Under the pieces are notes generated by a model. It ran no database searches and was not told the DNA's origin. It saw only the letters and a list, made by a program, of their open reading frames with translations. Source: JAGPUQ01 sp036961295 (GTDB taxonomy: Bacteria > Pseudomonadota > Gammaproteobacteria > Pseudomonadales > Porticoccaceae). From it: a stretch of DNA of 64,000 bases. The first letter of the stretch is position 1. Every line of letters starts with the position of its first letter. The translations under genes were made by a program, and so were the position numbers. The DNA lies in contig JBALVX010000001.1 of the NCBI GenBank assembly GCA_036961295.1, positions 1,550,001-1,614,000 of the forward strand, written 5' to 3'. Below are positions 54,645-63,124 of this stretch, one piece after another.

Positions 54645-57053
54645 ATGAACAGCATTCCCCAACGTATTGCCAAAGAGATCAACGCCAAAGAGCAGCAAGT
54701 TAGCGCGGCCATTGCCATGCTCGACGAGGGTTCAACGGTGCCCTTTATCGCACGCTATCGTAAGGAGCTAACGGGCGGGCTTGACGACGGGCAATTGCGG
54801 ACGCTGGAAGAACGCTTACGCTACCTGAGAGAGCTAGAGGAGCGTCGCACCGCGATCCTCAGCAGTATCGATGAGCAAGGTAAACTCAGCCCCGAGCTTG
54901 AGAAGGAGATTCAACAGGCCGACACCAAAACCCGCCTCGAAGATCTTTACCTGCCCTACAAGGTCAAACGCCGCACCAAGGGCCAAATTGCCCGCGAAGC
55001 AGGCCTGGAACCCCTCGCCGAAGCCTTGCTGGCCGACCCTGAGCTAGACCCGGAAGAGCAGGCCGCACAATATCTGCTCGGCGAAGGCGAAGAAGGCAAA
55101 AAAATCACGGACACCAAGTTAGCCCTGGAAGGCGCGAAATATATTTTGATGGAAAAATTCGCCGAAGATGCCGAGCTGCTCAACAAACTGCGGACTTTTC
55201 TAAAAGAGAAAGCACAAGTCAGCGCCCGCGTGGTCGAGGGTAAAGAAAACGAGGGGGCTAAGTTTCGCGACTACTTTGATTACAACGAAAGCCTTAAGGA
55301 TATCCCCTCTCACCGCGCGCTGGCCATTTTTCGCGCCCGCAACGAAGGCTTTCTCAATATCTCCCTAACCGTGGACCAGGACCAGGCCGGGCAAGAGGGC
55401 CAGGCGGTGAAAGCCCCCCACCCCTGCGAAGGCATTGTCGCCATACACCGGGGCATACGCGATCAAGGCCGAGCGGCGGATCAGTGGCTCGGCGAAGTGG
55501 TGCGCTGGACCTGGCGGGTAAAACTGCTCACGCATTTGGAAACCGACCTACTGAGCGAAATCCGCGAGCGCGCCGAAGAAGGTGCGATTCAAGTATTCGC
55601 CTCTAATTTGAAAGACCTGTTACTCGCCGCTCCCGCCGGGCAAAAAGCCACTATCGGCCTCGATCCCGGCTTGCGCACCGGCGTCAAGCTGGCCGTCGTC
55701 GACGCTACTGGCAAGGTCCTTGACCACTGCGCCATTTTCCCGACACCGCCACAAAAACGCATTGCCGAAGCTGAAGCCGTGCTGGTTAAACTCTGCGAGA
55801 CTCACCAGGTCGGACTTATCGCGATTGGCAATGGCACCGGCTCGCGAGAAACCGAGAAATTTGTTCAGGATGTGTTAAAAAAGCACCCGCACTTAAGCGC
55901 AAAAAGCGTGATGGTTAACGAAGCCGGCGCCTCGATTTACTCTGCCAGTGAATTTGCTGCGAAAGAGTTCCCCGATCTGGACGTTACCATTCGCGGCGCA
56001 ATTTCTATTGCTCGACGCCTGCAAGATCCCCTGGCAGAACTGGTGAAACTAGATCCAAAATCGATTGGTGTCGGTCAATATCAACACGACGTGTCGCAAT
56101 TCCTATTGGCGCGCTCGCTGGACGCCGTGGTTGAAGACTGCGTAAACGCGGTTGGTGTTGAAGTAAACACCGCGTCGGCTCCCCTGCTCGCCCGCGTTTC
56201 TGGTTTGAGCCAGAGCATTGCCAACAACATTATCGAATTCCGCGACCAAAATGGCGCTTTTAAAAACCGAAATCAATTAAAGTCGGTGCCCCGCCTCGGC
56301 GCTAAAACCTTTGAACAAGCGGCGGGCTTCCTGCGCGTTGCCAATGGCGACAACCCCCTCGACGCTTCCGCAGTACACCCGGAATCCTATTCGGTCGTTG
56401 AGCAAATCGCACAACAGAACACACTCGACATAGCCACGCTAATTGGCAACCCCACTTTCTTGCACGGTTTAAACGCTGCAAACTATGTGAGCGAGAAATT
56501 CGGTTTACCCACGGTCACGGACATTATCAGTGAACTCGACAAACCGGGCCGCGATCCGCGACCGGAATTTAAAGCCGCGCAGTTTTTAGACGGCGTTGAG
56601 AAAATTACCGACCTGAAACCCGGCATGGTGCTGGAAGGTGCTATTACCAACGTTACCAATTTTGGCGCGTTTGTTGATATCGGCGTGCATCAAGATGGCC
56701 TGGTACATATATCGGCCCTCGCCAACACCTTTATCAAAGACCCCCGCGAAGTCGTTAAAGCCGGAGATATTGTTAAGGTTAAAGTCATGGAGGTGGATGT
56801 CCCGCGCAAACGCATTGGTTTATCCATGCGTATGGATGACACGCCGGAAGCAAACGCCGATAAGCATCAGGGCAAGGCTGCCGATAACGGCGCAAACAAA
56901 AATTCCCGTGGAGCAAGAAATAAAGCGACTTCAGCCAACTCCAACCAGGGGCAACACAAAGCCCATGAGCGTAAGAAAACTCAGGGCGCGGATAAAACCA
57001 AAGTTGGCAGCATGGGAGCTTTGCTTCAGCAAGTCTTGAAGTCAAAAGAATAA
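54645..57053 (+). CDS. tex: Tex family RNA-binding transcription accessory protein
   Basis: The 802-residue protein has the Tex N-terminal domain (EGSTVPFIARYRKELTGGLDD), the YqgF/RNase-H-like domain (IGLDPGLRTGVKLAVVD), helix-hairpin-helix segments (RLGAKTFEQAAGFLR) and a C-terminal S1 domain (VLEGAITNVTNFGAFVDIGVHQDGLVHIS). The tail of about 60 residues is Lys/Asn/Gln-rich and disordered. Tex binds RNA and affects transcription and toxin expression in several pathogens. Its direct partner is not evident from context. It converges on rluF. Confidence 0.97.
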   Translation: MNSIPQRIAKEINAKEQQVSAAIAMLDEGSTVPFIARYRKELTGGLDDGQLRTLEERLRYLRELEERRTAILSSIDEQGKLSPELEKEIQQADTKTRLEDLYLPYKVKRRTKGQIAREAGLEPLAEALLADPELDPEEQAAQYLLGEGEEGKKITDTKLALEGAKYILMEKFAEDAELLNKLRTFLKEKAQVSARVVEGKENEGAKFRDYFDYNESLKDIPSHRALAIFRARNEGFLNISLTVDQDQAGQEGQAVKAPHPCEGIVAIHRGIRDQGRAADQWLGEVVRWTWRVKLLTHLETDLLSEIRERAEEGAIQVFASNLKDLLLAAPAGQKATIGLDPGLRTGVKLAVVDATGKVLDHCAIFPTPPQKRIAEAEAVLVKLCETHQVGLIAIGNGTGSRETEKFVQDVLKKHPHLSAKSVMVNEAGASIYSASEFAAKEFPDLDVTIRGAISIARRLQDPLAELVKLDPKSIGVGQYQHDVSQFLLARSLDAVVEDCVNAVGVEVNTASAPLLARVSGLSQSIANNIIEFRDQNGAFKNRNQLKSVPRLGAKTFEQAAGFLRVANGDNPLDASAVHPESYSVVEQIAQQNTLDIATLIGNPTFLHGLNAANYVSEKFGLPTVTDIISELDKPGRDPRPEFKAAQFLDGVEKITDLKPGMVLEGAITNVTNFGAFVDIGVHQDGLVHISALANTFIKDPREVVKAGDIVKVKVMEVDVPRKRIGLSMRMDDTPEANADKHQGKAADNGANKNSRGARNKATSANSNQGQHKAHERKKTQGADKTKVGSMGALLQQVLKSKE

Positions 57054-57054
57054 A

Positions 57055-57073
57055 TTTAGCGGACCCCGCTAAA
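57055..57073. terminator. short hairpin between convergent tex and rluF
   Basis: TTTAGCGG-ACC-CCGCTAAA is a perfect eight-base stem with a three-base loop, sitting two bases after the tex stop and seven before the rluF stop. The T tract is weak on both sides, so its strength is doubtful. Confidence 0.45.
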
Positions 57074-57079
57074 GCCAAC

Positions 57080-58186
57080 TCATCGTCGCGGGCTTTGCTT
57101 ACCGGAACGGTGGGGCTTTCTTTTCGTGCTGGCGGCTGATCTTTTTACGCCCGTGGTTGATCTTTTAGCGCCTGTAGTTGTTTTCCCGCCCCGGACTGCT
57201 TTCCCGCCCTGGGCGGTTTTTTCACCCCTTACTGCCTTTTCGCCCCGGGCGGTTTTGTCGCCCCGGGCTGTCTTTTCGCTCCTGGCGGTTTTGTCGCCCC
57301 GGGCGGTTTTTTCCTTAAGGGGTTTGCCAGGGCGCTTACCAGAATTGCTTCGAGCTTTTTTTGCGGGAGCTGCTTCGTTGGGGGTTTTGCGAGGAGCTTT
57401 TCCAGAGCTTTTACCAGAGCTTTTACCAGAATTACTCCGGGCTTTTTTACCGGGAGTCGCTTCGGATGATGAGCCTTCTGCAGCTTTTAATAAAACCCGT
57501 AACTCTTCCTCAGTCAAATCGCGCCACTCGCCGACGGGCAAGCCCTTCAAGCCCACATTCATAATGCGCACGCGCTCCAGCTTTACCGCCTCGTAGCCAA
57601 AGTGCTCGCACATGCGACGGATCTGGCGGTTCAAGCCCTGAACAAGAGTGATATTGAACACCAGAGGAGACACCTTACTGACTTTACATTTTTTGGTGAT
57701 CACGCCGAGCATGGGTACGCCCGCACTAATACCCGCCAGAAAGTCATCGCTTAACGGTTTGTTGACGGTAACCAGGTATTCTTTTTCATGCTTGTTGCCA
57801 GCACGTAATATTTTGTTAACCAGATCACCGTTGCTGGTAAGAAAAATCAAACCCTGGGAATCTTTATCTAGCCGACCGACGGGGAAAATGCGCGTACTGT
57901 GACCCACAAAGTCGACGATGTTGTTTCTTTCATTACTTTCAGTGGTACTGACAACACCGACAGGTTTGTTTAAGGCGATAAAGATAAATTCTTCGGCATC
58001 TTGTGGCTCAATCGCCTGGCCATTAACTTTTACGGCGTCTCCCGGAAAAACCTGATCACCTATTTGCGCCCGCTTGCCATTAATATACACATTGCCCTGT
58101 CCAACATAGCGATCCGCCTCCCTTCTGGAGCAAATACCACTTTCGCTAATGTATTTATTTAAACGGGTAGATGAGTTGTTAAGCAT
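57080..58186 (-). CDS. rluF: 23S rRNA pseudouridine(2604) synthase RluF, with basic repeat tail
   Basis: The S4 domain (LNKYISESGICSRREADRYV) and the catalytic GRLDKDSQGLIFLTSNGDL with its Asp define an RsuA/RluF-type synthase; FIALNKPVGVVSTTE and NRQIRRMCEHFGY are typical of RluF. The enzyme core ends at about residue 240. The last 125 residues are a Lys/Arg/Gly/Ala/Thr tail built of imperfect hexapeptide repeats (ARGDKT, ARGEKT), encoded by a Cys-free, C/G-rich tandem repeat from 57170 to 57440. Such tails in other synthases may bind RNA. Their length here is unusual. Confidence 0.94.
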   Translation of the reverse strand: MLNNSSTRLNKYISESGICSRREADRYVGQGNVYINGKRAQIGDQVFPGDAVKVNGQAIEPQDAEEFIFIALNKPVGVVSTTESNERNNIVDFVGHSTRIFPVGRLDKDSQGLIFLTSNGDLVNKILRAGNKHEKEYLVTVNKPLSDDFLAGISAGVPMLGVITKKCKVSKVSPLVFNITLVQGLNRQIRRMCEHFGYEAVKLERVRIMNVGLKGLPVGEWRDLTEEELRVLLKAAEGSSSEATPGKKARSNSGKSSGKSSGKAPRKTPNEAAPAKKARSNSGKRPGKPLKEKTARGDKTARSEKTARGDKTARGEKAVRGEKTAQGGKAVRGGKTTTGAKRSTTGVKRSAASTKRKPHRSGKQSPRR

Positions 58187-58457
58187 AGGTTTTTGGCTTA
58201 CCGATGTGTAGGGGGGTTAAATATTAGATTCGGAGTCTTATCTCTCCGTCATAAAACATTTTAGAAAACTGCTGCTAGAAGTCGCCGATGTCGATTGACC
58301 ATGAATAACGTATAACGACGTCGTAATTGCTTATTCGTACTAGTTGTGGAGCTCGGCACATCATGATCGTCAGTGTTTTAATATCGGCCGAGTCTGAAGC
58401 CCTGTAATTCCGCAACTCCATGATTGATTGCAAGACCTGACCCTTTCTTTTCTTTTT

Positions 58458-58841
58458 TTAAACGTCTGGAACTTCAGGCCAAGTTACACGGTTTTGTTCA
58501 ACCCACTTTTTCAACCTTCGTCTTGCGGAATCGCCCGCAGTATCAATATTGAGGAAACTGCAAATCGATTTCCATGAGGTAAAGTTTCCAGCTCCTTTCA
58601 GATCTGGAACCCCCTTCAACCAATCGGATGGTTTAGGTGAGGATGCCTTCTTTAAATGCAAAACTTTTTCCTCGGCTAAAAATACACCTAGAGTTTTTCC
58701 TGTCGTTATTGTCTGGGCCTGGATCTCCTCTTCCAGCACTCTACGCAACGCCTCATTAAATGTAAGGTTTTCGAAAGGTTTTCGTTTGGCAAGCCTCTCC
58801 ACGCATAGAGCCAGCTCTTCATCGACGGTATATTGTGGCAT
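58458..58841 (-). CDS. ribbon-helix-helix-like DNA-binding protein (SeqA N-terminus-like)
   Basis: This 127-residue protein is not recognised as a named family. Its start (YTVDEELALCVERLAKRKPFENLTFNEALRRVLEEE) has the strand-helix-helix layout and spacing of ribbon-helix-helix domains and resembles the N-terminus of SeqA. The C-terminal half (SWKSICSFLN, GDSARRRLKKWVEQN) looks like a second helical DNA-binding segment. The ribosome site AAAGGAGG is strong. ACTAGT repeats lie just upstream, which suggests autorepression. AT-rich and isolated from core genes. The 271-base gap to rluF holds no feature I can name. Confidence 0.7.
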   Translation of the reverse strand: MPQYTVDEELALCVERLAKRKPFENLTFNEALRRVLEEEIQAQTITTGKTLGVFLAEEKVLHLKKASSPKPSDWLKGVPDLKGAGNFTSWKSICSFLNIDTAGDSARRRLKKWVEQNRVTWPEVPDV

Positions 58842-58864
58842 TGCTACATCCTCCTTTAAGGATG

Positions 58865-58926
58865 TACTAGTATGTCCGTCATCAGCACTAGTGTCAACTG
58901 AATATACTAGTACATCAGCGTACTAG
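58865..58926. promoter_or_regulatory. four ACTAGT operator-like repeats
   Basis: ACTAGT occurs at 58866-58871, 58887-58892 and 58906-58911 (the outer two as the palindrome TACTAGTA), and a half copy TACTAG at 58921-58926. The start-to-start steps are 21, 19 and 16 bases, close to two helical turns for the first two. They lie 24-85 bases upstream of the ribbon-helix-helix-like gene, over its likely promoter. The plus-strand gene at 59074 is divergent and could share control. Confidence 0.6.
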
Positions 58927-59073
58927 AAAAGCTCAGTGCAACATTGGGTTATGCTCAACATTTGCACAGGCAATGCGTTAATAATAGCTTGCCGATGGTC
59001 AGCAACCTGGTTCTTGTAGTACGGTGACAGCAATAGGGAGCATTAACCGTTTCTATACTCTAGGCAAATTATT

Positions 59074-59496
59074 ATGCTCGATATTGAAAGTTTCGTTACA
59101 GGTGAAATGTCAACCCGTATGGCACCAGTGCCGGAGGGAGAGTATTCTGCAGTTATCGTTGATGTGAAGGCCCGAACGGTAGGCGTAGATAAAGATAAAA
59201 CTCTCTTGGAGATCTATTGGGAAATTCAAGATGGTGCGATGGAAGAAACCCTTGGCCGACTACCTCGGTCGCGCCAATTTATCTTCCTCGACGTCACTGA
59301 CGAGGGCCTTTTGGATTTATCCTCAGGTAAGAACAGAGGTCTGGGAAGACTCCGCGAAGCCTTAGGTCAGGATGGCCCAGGTCTTTTTTGGTCACCAAAT
59401 ATGCTGGTGGGTCAGATGGCTATCGTGCAGGTTGAGCATCACGAGTATCACGGAGACTTCTTCGCCGAAGTAAAGACCATCGCTGCGATTTCGTAA
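59074..59496 (+). CDS. hypothetical protein, phage single-strand-binding-like
   Basis: The 140-residue protein has the beta-rich pattern of phage helper proteins with an OB-like fold: MAPVPEGEYSAVIVDVKAR, LEIYWEIQDG, QFIFLDVTDEGLLDL, GRLREALGQDG, and VEHHEYHGDFFAEVKTI. This recalls DUF669-like single-strand DNA-binding proteins of phages and plasmids, but I cannot confirm the family. It faces the ribbon-helix-helix-like gene across 232 bases and has no clear ribosome site. It may be a remnant of an integrated element. Confidence 0.6.
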   Translation: MLDIESFVTGEMSTRMAPVPEGEYSAVIVDVKARTVGVDKDKTLLEIYWEIQDGAMEETLGRLPRSRQFIFLDVTDEGLLDLSSGKNRGLGRLREALGQDGPGLFWSPNMLVGQMAIVQVEHHEYHGDFFAEVKTIAAIS

Positions 59497-59638
59497 ACAA
59501 GCACAAAAAAGCCAGCACAATAAGGAAGGCTCACGCGATCAGCTCTTACCCGTTGCCCTACAGGATTCGGCTCAATGCAGCGCATGCCCGCGAACAAACG
59601 CTGATCGCTGTCCAGCGATTAAGTTTTTATTTTATAAC

Positions 59639-60244
59639 TCACTCAAAGCGATCATTAATCACCACTTCTTCGCTGGGCAGCGAGCCGCCGCGGGGATAAG
59701 CCTCTTGCAGGGGTTTGCCGATGGCGACCATAAAGCTAATCACATGATCGGCGGGTAAGTTAATCACCTTGCCCACGGCGTCAAAGTCGAAACCGTCCAT
59801 TGGGCAGGAGTCGTAGCCCATGGCCTTGGCGGCGAGCATTAAGGTTTGTCCGGCCAGCCCACAGGAACGCATGGCCTCGTCTCGCTGCACCTGATCTTTG
59901 TCGCGATAATAAGCGTCTATCATCGGCACCATGACGTCTCGGGTGCCCTGATCTACATTGGCCCAATAGCGCTCGGGTTGTTTTTCCCAGGATTTAAGGT
60001 CGGCGCACAGGATCACTAGCAAGGAGGCCTCGGTGACCTGGGCCTGATCCCAGGCGGCGGCGCGTACCTGTTGGCGCAAGGCGGGATCTCTAACCACTAC
60101 AAAACGCCAGTTCTGGATATTAAAGGCGGTAGGGGATAACAGGACTAATTTGGACAGCAGGCTCTCTTCTTCCTCGGTCAGTCTGACTTCGGGATCAAAC
60201 TGCTTGACTGCACGGCGCTTCTCGATGGCATCAAAAACTCTCAT
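59639..60244 (-). CDS. NAD(P)H nitroreductase family protein
   Basis: This flavoprotein of 201 residues has the FMN-binding start AIEKRRAVKQFDP and the SPTAFNIQNWRFVVVRDP segment, then a Trp/Asp-rich lid and PADHVISFMVAIGKP. Family members reduce nitro compounds, quinones or enones with FMN and NAD(P)H. The PMDGFD motif is common in the group. The natural substrate cannot be told. AAGGAAA precedes the ATG. It is divergent from yffB with about 165 bases between. Confidence 0.9.
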   Translation of the reverse strand: MRVFDAIEKRRAVKQFDPEVRLTEEEESLLSKLVLLSPTAFNIQNWRFVVVRDPALRQQVRAAAWDQAQVTEASLLVILCADLKSWEKQPERYWANVDQGTRDVMVPMIDAYYRDKDQVQRDEAMRSCGLAGQTLMLAAKAMGYDSCPMDGFDFDAVGKVINLPADHVISFMVAIGKPLQEAYPRGGSLPSEEVVINDRFE

Positions 60245-60408
60245 GGAATTTCCTTGTGTTGTTAGCGTTATATAGGACTGGGGTAAACTTTACCTGTGTT
60301 CGCACCACTTGTGAATACCACCGGTGAACACATTAGCTGCCGTCAAATTAGGATTACCGGCGGGGTATTTGCTATCCTTGCGGCCTTCGCAGCCAACAGA
60401 CTCAGTAC

Positions 60409-60816
60409 GTGACTACTCCCAGCACTAAACCCAGCATTAAACCCGGCAAAGCTAAACTTTACGGCATTAAAAACTGCGATACGGTTAAAAAAGCCCGGAA
60501 GTGGCTCGACCAACAGGGCATCGACCATCAGTTTCACGATTTTCGTGCCGATGGTCTCAGCGCTCAGCAGATCAATGCCTGGCGCAAGCAGGTGGACGGG
60601 GAAACCCTGGTCAACAAACGCAGCACTACCTGGAAACAGTTGGACGATGCCACTAAGGCAGCCGTTAATGCCGACGTTAATACAGGCACTAATACAGCTA
60701 CGGTCAACGCTGTACTGCTGGAGAACCCGACACTTATTAAACGTCCGGTCCTGGAGTATTCAGGGCAAGCCTATGTCGGCTTTAAGGCTGCTGAGTACGA
60801 AGCTATTTTTAAGTAG
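60409..60816 (+). CDS. yffB: ArsC/Spx-family protein YffB
   Basis: This 135-residue thioredoxin-fold protein has KLYGIKNCDTVKKARKWL (single active Cys of the ArsC family), LVNKRSTTWKQL and the basic RPVLEYSG loop. The arrangement yffB-dapD is conserved in Pseudomonas and related bacteria, though its role in lysine synthesis is not established. The start is GTG. The insert of Asn/Thr/Val residues (about 88-98) lies in a loop and contains the same 18 bases as the dapC insert. Confidence 0.9.
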   Translation: MTTPSTKPSIKPGKAKLYGIKNCDTVKKARKWLDQQGIDHQFHDFRADGLSAQQINAWRKQVDGETLVNKRSTTWKQLDDATKAAVNADVNTGTNTATVNAVLLENPTLIKRPVLEYSGQAYVGFKAAEYEAIFK

Positions 60817-60897
60817 GCTTTATTTTATAGCCTGTTGCACACACTATAGGGGTCGCTTAACCAACGCGCCCACCAACACATTATTAGAGGAATTAGC

Positions 60898-61932
60898 ATG
60901 ACCCCGCTTTTCAGTATCGGCATTGGTATCGGCACCCAGAACTCAAACGGCGAGTGGCTAGAGGTGTACTACCCGCAACCACTACTAAACCCTTCGGAAG
61001 CCATTGCCCAGGCGGTGATTGGCGCTAGCGGCTACGCCGAGGGCAATCAGACGCTTGATCTCGATGCCACAGCCATTGCGGCGCTGGGAGAGGCGCTGTC
61101 TCAGGCCGGTGAAGCTGCCCTGGCCGCTACGGTCTCCTTGCTAACGAACTCGACTCGTCGCGGCGTTGCGGTGATTCTGGCGACGGATGCCTCGCCCAGC
61201 TCCGTACCCGAGGCCTACCTGAAATTACAGTTGATTTCTCACCGCCTGGTGCGACCCCACGGCATTGATCTCTCCGGTATTTTCGGCTGCCTGCCCAATG
61301 TGGCGTGGACCAGCGAAGGCGCTATCGACCTGGCCGAACTACCCGCACGCCAACTAAAAGCGCGTTTAGAAAACCGTCTATTGTCCGTTGACAGCATCGA
61401 CAAGTTTCCAAAAATGGCTGACTACGTGGTGCCATCTGGCGTGCGTATTGCCGATACTTCCCGCGTGCGGCTCGGCGCCTATATCGGCGAAGGCACTACG
61501 ATTATGCATGAGGGTTTTGTGAATTTTAATGCCGGTGCCGAAGGCCCCAATATGATCGAAGGTCGAATTTCTGCCGGGGTTTTTGTTGGCGCGGGTTCTG
61601 ATCTCGGCGGTAGTAGCTCCACCATGGGTACACTCTCCGGCGGCGGCAATATTATTATTTCTGTCGGTAAAGAATGCTTGATCGGCGCTAACGCCGGTAT
61701 CGGTATTCCCCTGGGAGATCGCTGTATTGTCGAGGCCGGGCTGTATATTACTTCCGGCACCAAGGTAGGCTTACTCGACGACAATCGACAAGCGGTCGGC
61801 AGCGCCAAAGCTCGAGATTTAGCGGGGCGTTCCGATCTGCTATTCCGTCGCAATTCCGAAACCGGAGCGGTAGAGTGTCTCACTAATAAAACCGCTGTTG
61901 AGCTTAACGAAGCGCTGCACGCGCATAACTAA
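60898..61932 (+). CDS. dapD: tetrahydrodipicolinate N-succinyltransferase
   Basis: It transfers succinyl from succinyl-CoA to tetrahydrodipicolinate on the way to diaminopimelate and lysine. The 344 residues match the long Pseudomonas type. The C-terminal half has hexapeptide repeats (VRIADTSRVRLGAYIGEGT, GNIIISVGKECLIGANAGIGI). MHEGFVNFNAG is the conserved active-site segment. AGAGGAATT is an excellent ribosome site. The gene begins 81 bases after yffB. Confidence 0.96.
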   Translation: MTPLFSIGIGIGTQNSNGEWLEVYYPQPLLNPSEAIAQAVIGASGYAEGNQTLDLDATAIAALGEALSQAGEAALAATVSLLTNSTRRGVAVILATDASPSSVPEAYLKLQLISHRLVRPHGIDLSGIFGCLPNVAWTSEGAIDLAELPARQLKARLENRLLSVDSIDKFPKMADYVVPSGVRIADTSRVRLGAYIGEGTTIMHEGFVNFNAGAEGPNMIEGRISAGVFVGAGSDLGGSSSTMGTLSGGGNIIISVGKECLIGANAGIGIPLGDRCIVEAGLYITSGTKVGLLDDNRQAVGSAKARDLAGRSDLLFRRNSETGAVECLTNKTAVELNEALHAHN

Positions 61933-61959
61933 TTTTATAACTAAGAAAGCACTCTCTAA

Positions 61960-63099
61960 ATGAATCAACTGTCTGCTACTGTCGAACTCGCCTGCGAGTT
62001 AATTCGCCGCCCGTCTCTGACGCCAAAGGACGAAGGCTGTCAGGCGCTCATGTGCGCGCGACTCGAAGCCATCGGCTTTAAGATTACGCCATTACGCTTC
62101 GGCGAAGTTGATAATTTCTGGGCGGTGCGCGGCGATAGCGGCCCCATGCTGTGTTTTGCTGGCCATACCGATGTGGTGCCCACTGGCCCAGAAGCGGATT
62201 GGGCGACGCCACCTTTCGAGCCGATTATAAAAGCAGGCGTACTCTACGGACGCGGCGCTGCGGATATGAAAAGTTCGCTGGCGGCGATGGTAACGGCGAC
62301 GGAAAACTTTATTGCCCAACACCCTGATCATTCGGGGCGCATTGCCTTTTTAATCACCAGCGATGAAGAAGGCCCGGCTCACGACGGCACGGTGCGCGTC
62401 GTCAACTGGTTAAGAGAACACAATACTATTCCCGACTGGTGCTTAGTCGGCGAACCCTCCAGCAAGCTTAGCCTCGGCGATGTTATTAAAAATGGCCGAC
62501 GCGGCTCGTTGAATGCCAAATTATTGGTCAAGGGTTTACAGGGCCACGTGGCCTACCCCGAGCTCGCCGACAATCCAATTCATCGCGCGGCACCGGCGCT
62601 CGCAGCTCTGGCCAACGAAGTGTGGGATCAGGGTAACGCATACTTCCCGGCGACCACCTTTCAGATTTCCAATATCGCAGCGGGCGAAGGCGTGACTAAC
62701 GTTATCCCCGGCACGCTGACATTACTGTTTAACTTTCGTTATTCCACTGAGCTAACTGCCGAGGAATTAAAGGCGCGCACCTGCGCAATTCTCGACCAAC
62801 ACCAACTCAGCTATGAACTGGAATGGCAATTAAGCGGCGAACCTTTTCTCACCCCCGAGGGGAGATTAGCCACGGCGGCAACCGACGCAATCGCCAAAGT
62901 AAGAAATACCACCGCCGCGTTATCCACCTCGGGCGGCACCTCCGATGGCCGCTTTATTGCCCCGCTGGGTACGCAAGTACTGGAGTTGGGACCCATCAAC
63001 GCCACTATTCATCAAGTGAATGAATGCGTGCTCGTGCAGGATATCGATGACTTGTCGGAGATATACCAGCACATTCTGAGCCAGCTACTGAACGCCTAG
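61960..63099 (+). CDS. dapE: succinyl-diaminopimelate desuccinylase
   Basis: This di-zinc M20 hydrolase releases LL-diaminopimelate from its succinyl derivative. The 379-residue protein shows FAGHTDVVPTG (His), GRGAADMKSSLAAM (bridging Asp), TSDEEGPAHDGT (catalytic Glu and metal Glu), the WCLVGEPSS strand and the dimerisation domain. GTSDGRFI near the C-terminus completes the site with a final His in INATIHQVNE. It follows dapD by 27 bases, so the two are probably one operon. Confidence 0.97.
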   Translation: MNQLSATVELACELIRRPSLTPKDEGCQALMCARLEAIGFKITPLRFGEVDNFWAVRGDSGPMLCFAGHTDVVPTGPEADWATPPFEPIIKAGVLYGRGAADMKSSLAAMVTATENFIAQHPDHSGRIAFLITSDEEGPAHDGTVRVVNWLREHNTIPDWCLVGEPSSKLSLGDVIKNGRRGSLNAKLLVKGLQGHVAYPELADNPIHRAAPALAALANEVWDQGNAYFPATTFQISNIAAGEGVTNVIPGTLTLLFNFRYSTELTAEELKARTCAILDQHQLSYELEWQLSGEPFLTPEGRLATAATDAIAKVRNTTAALSTSGGTSDGRFIAPLGTQVLELGPINATIHQVNECVLVQDIDDLSEIYQHILSQLLNA

Positions 63100-63124
63100 C
63101 GCGATCAGTCAGCGAGAGAACGTC

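Noticed and set aside
59494..59530. TAAACAAGC at the stop of the phage-like gene, considered as a fifth attC
   Set aside because: It differs from TAACAA, no complementary arm or CGTTA follows within 100 bases, and the gene is far from the array.
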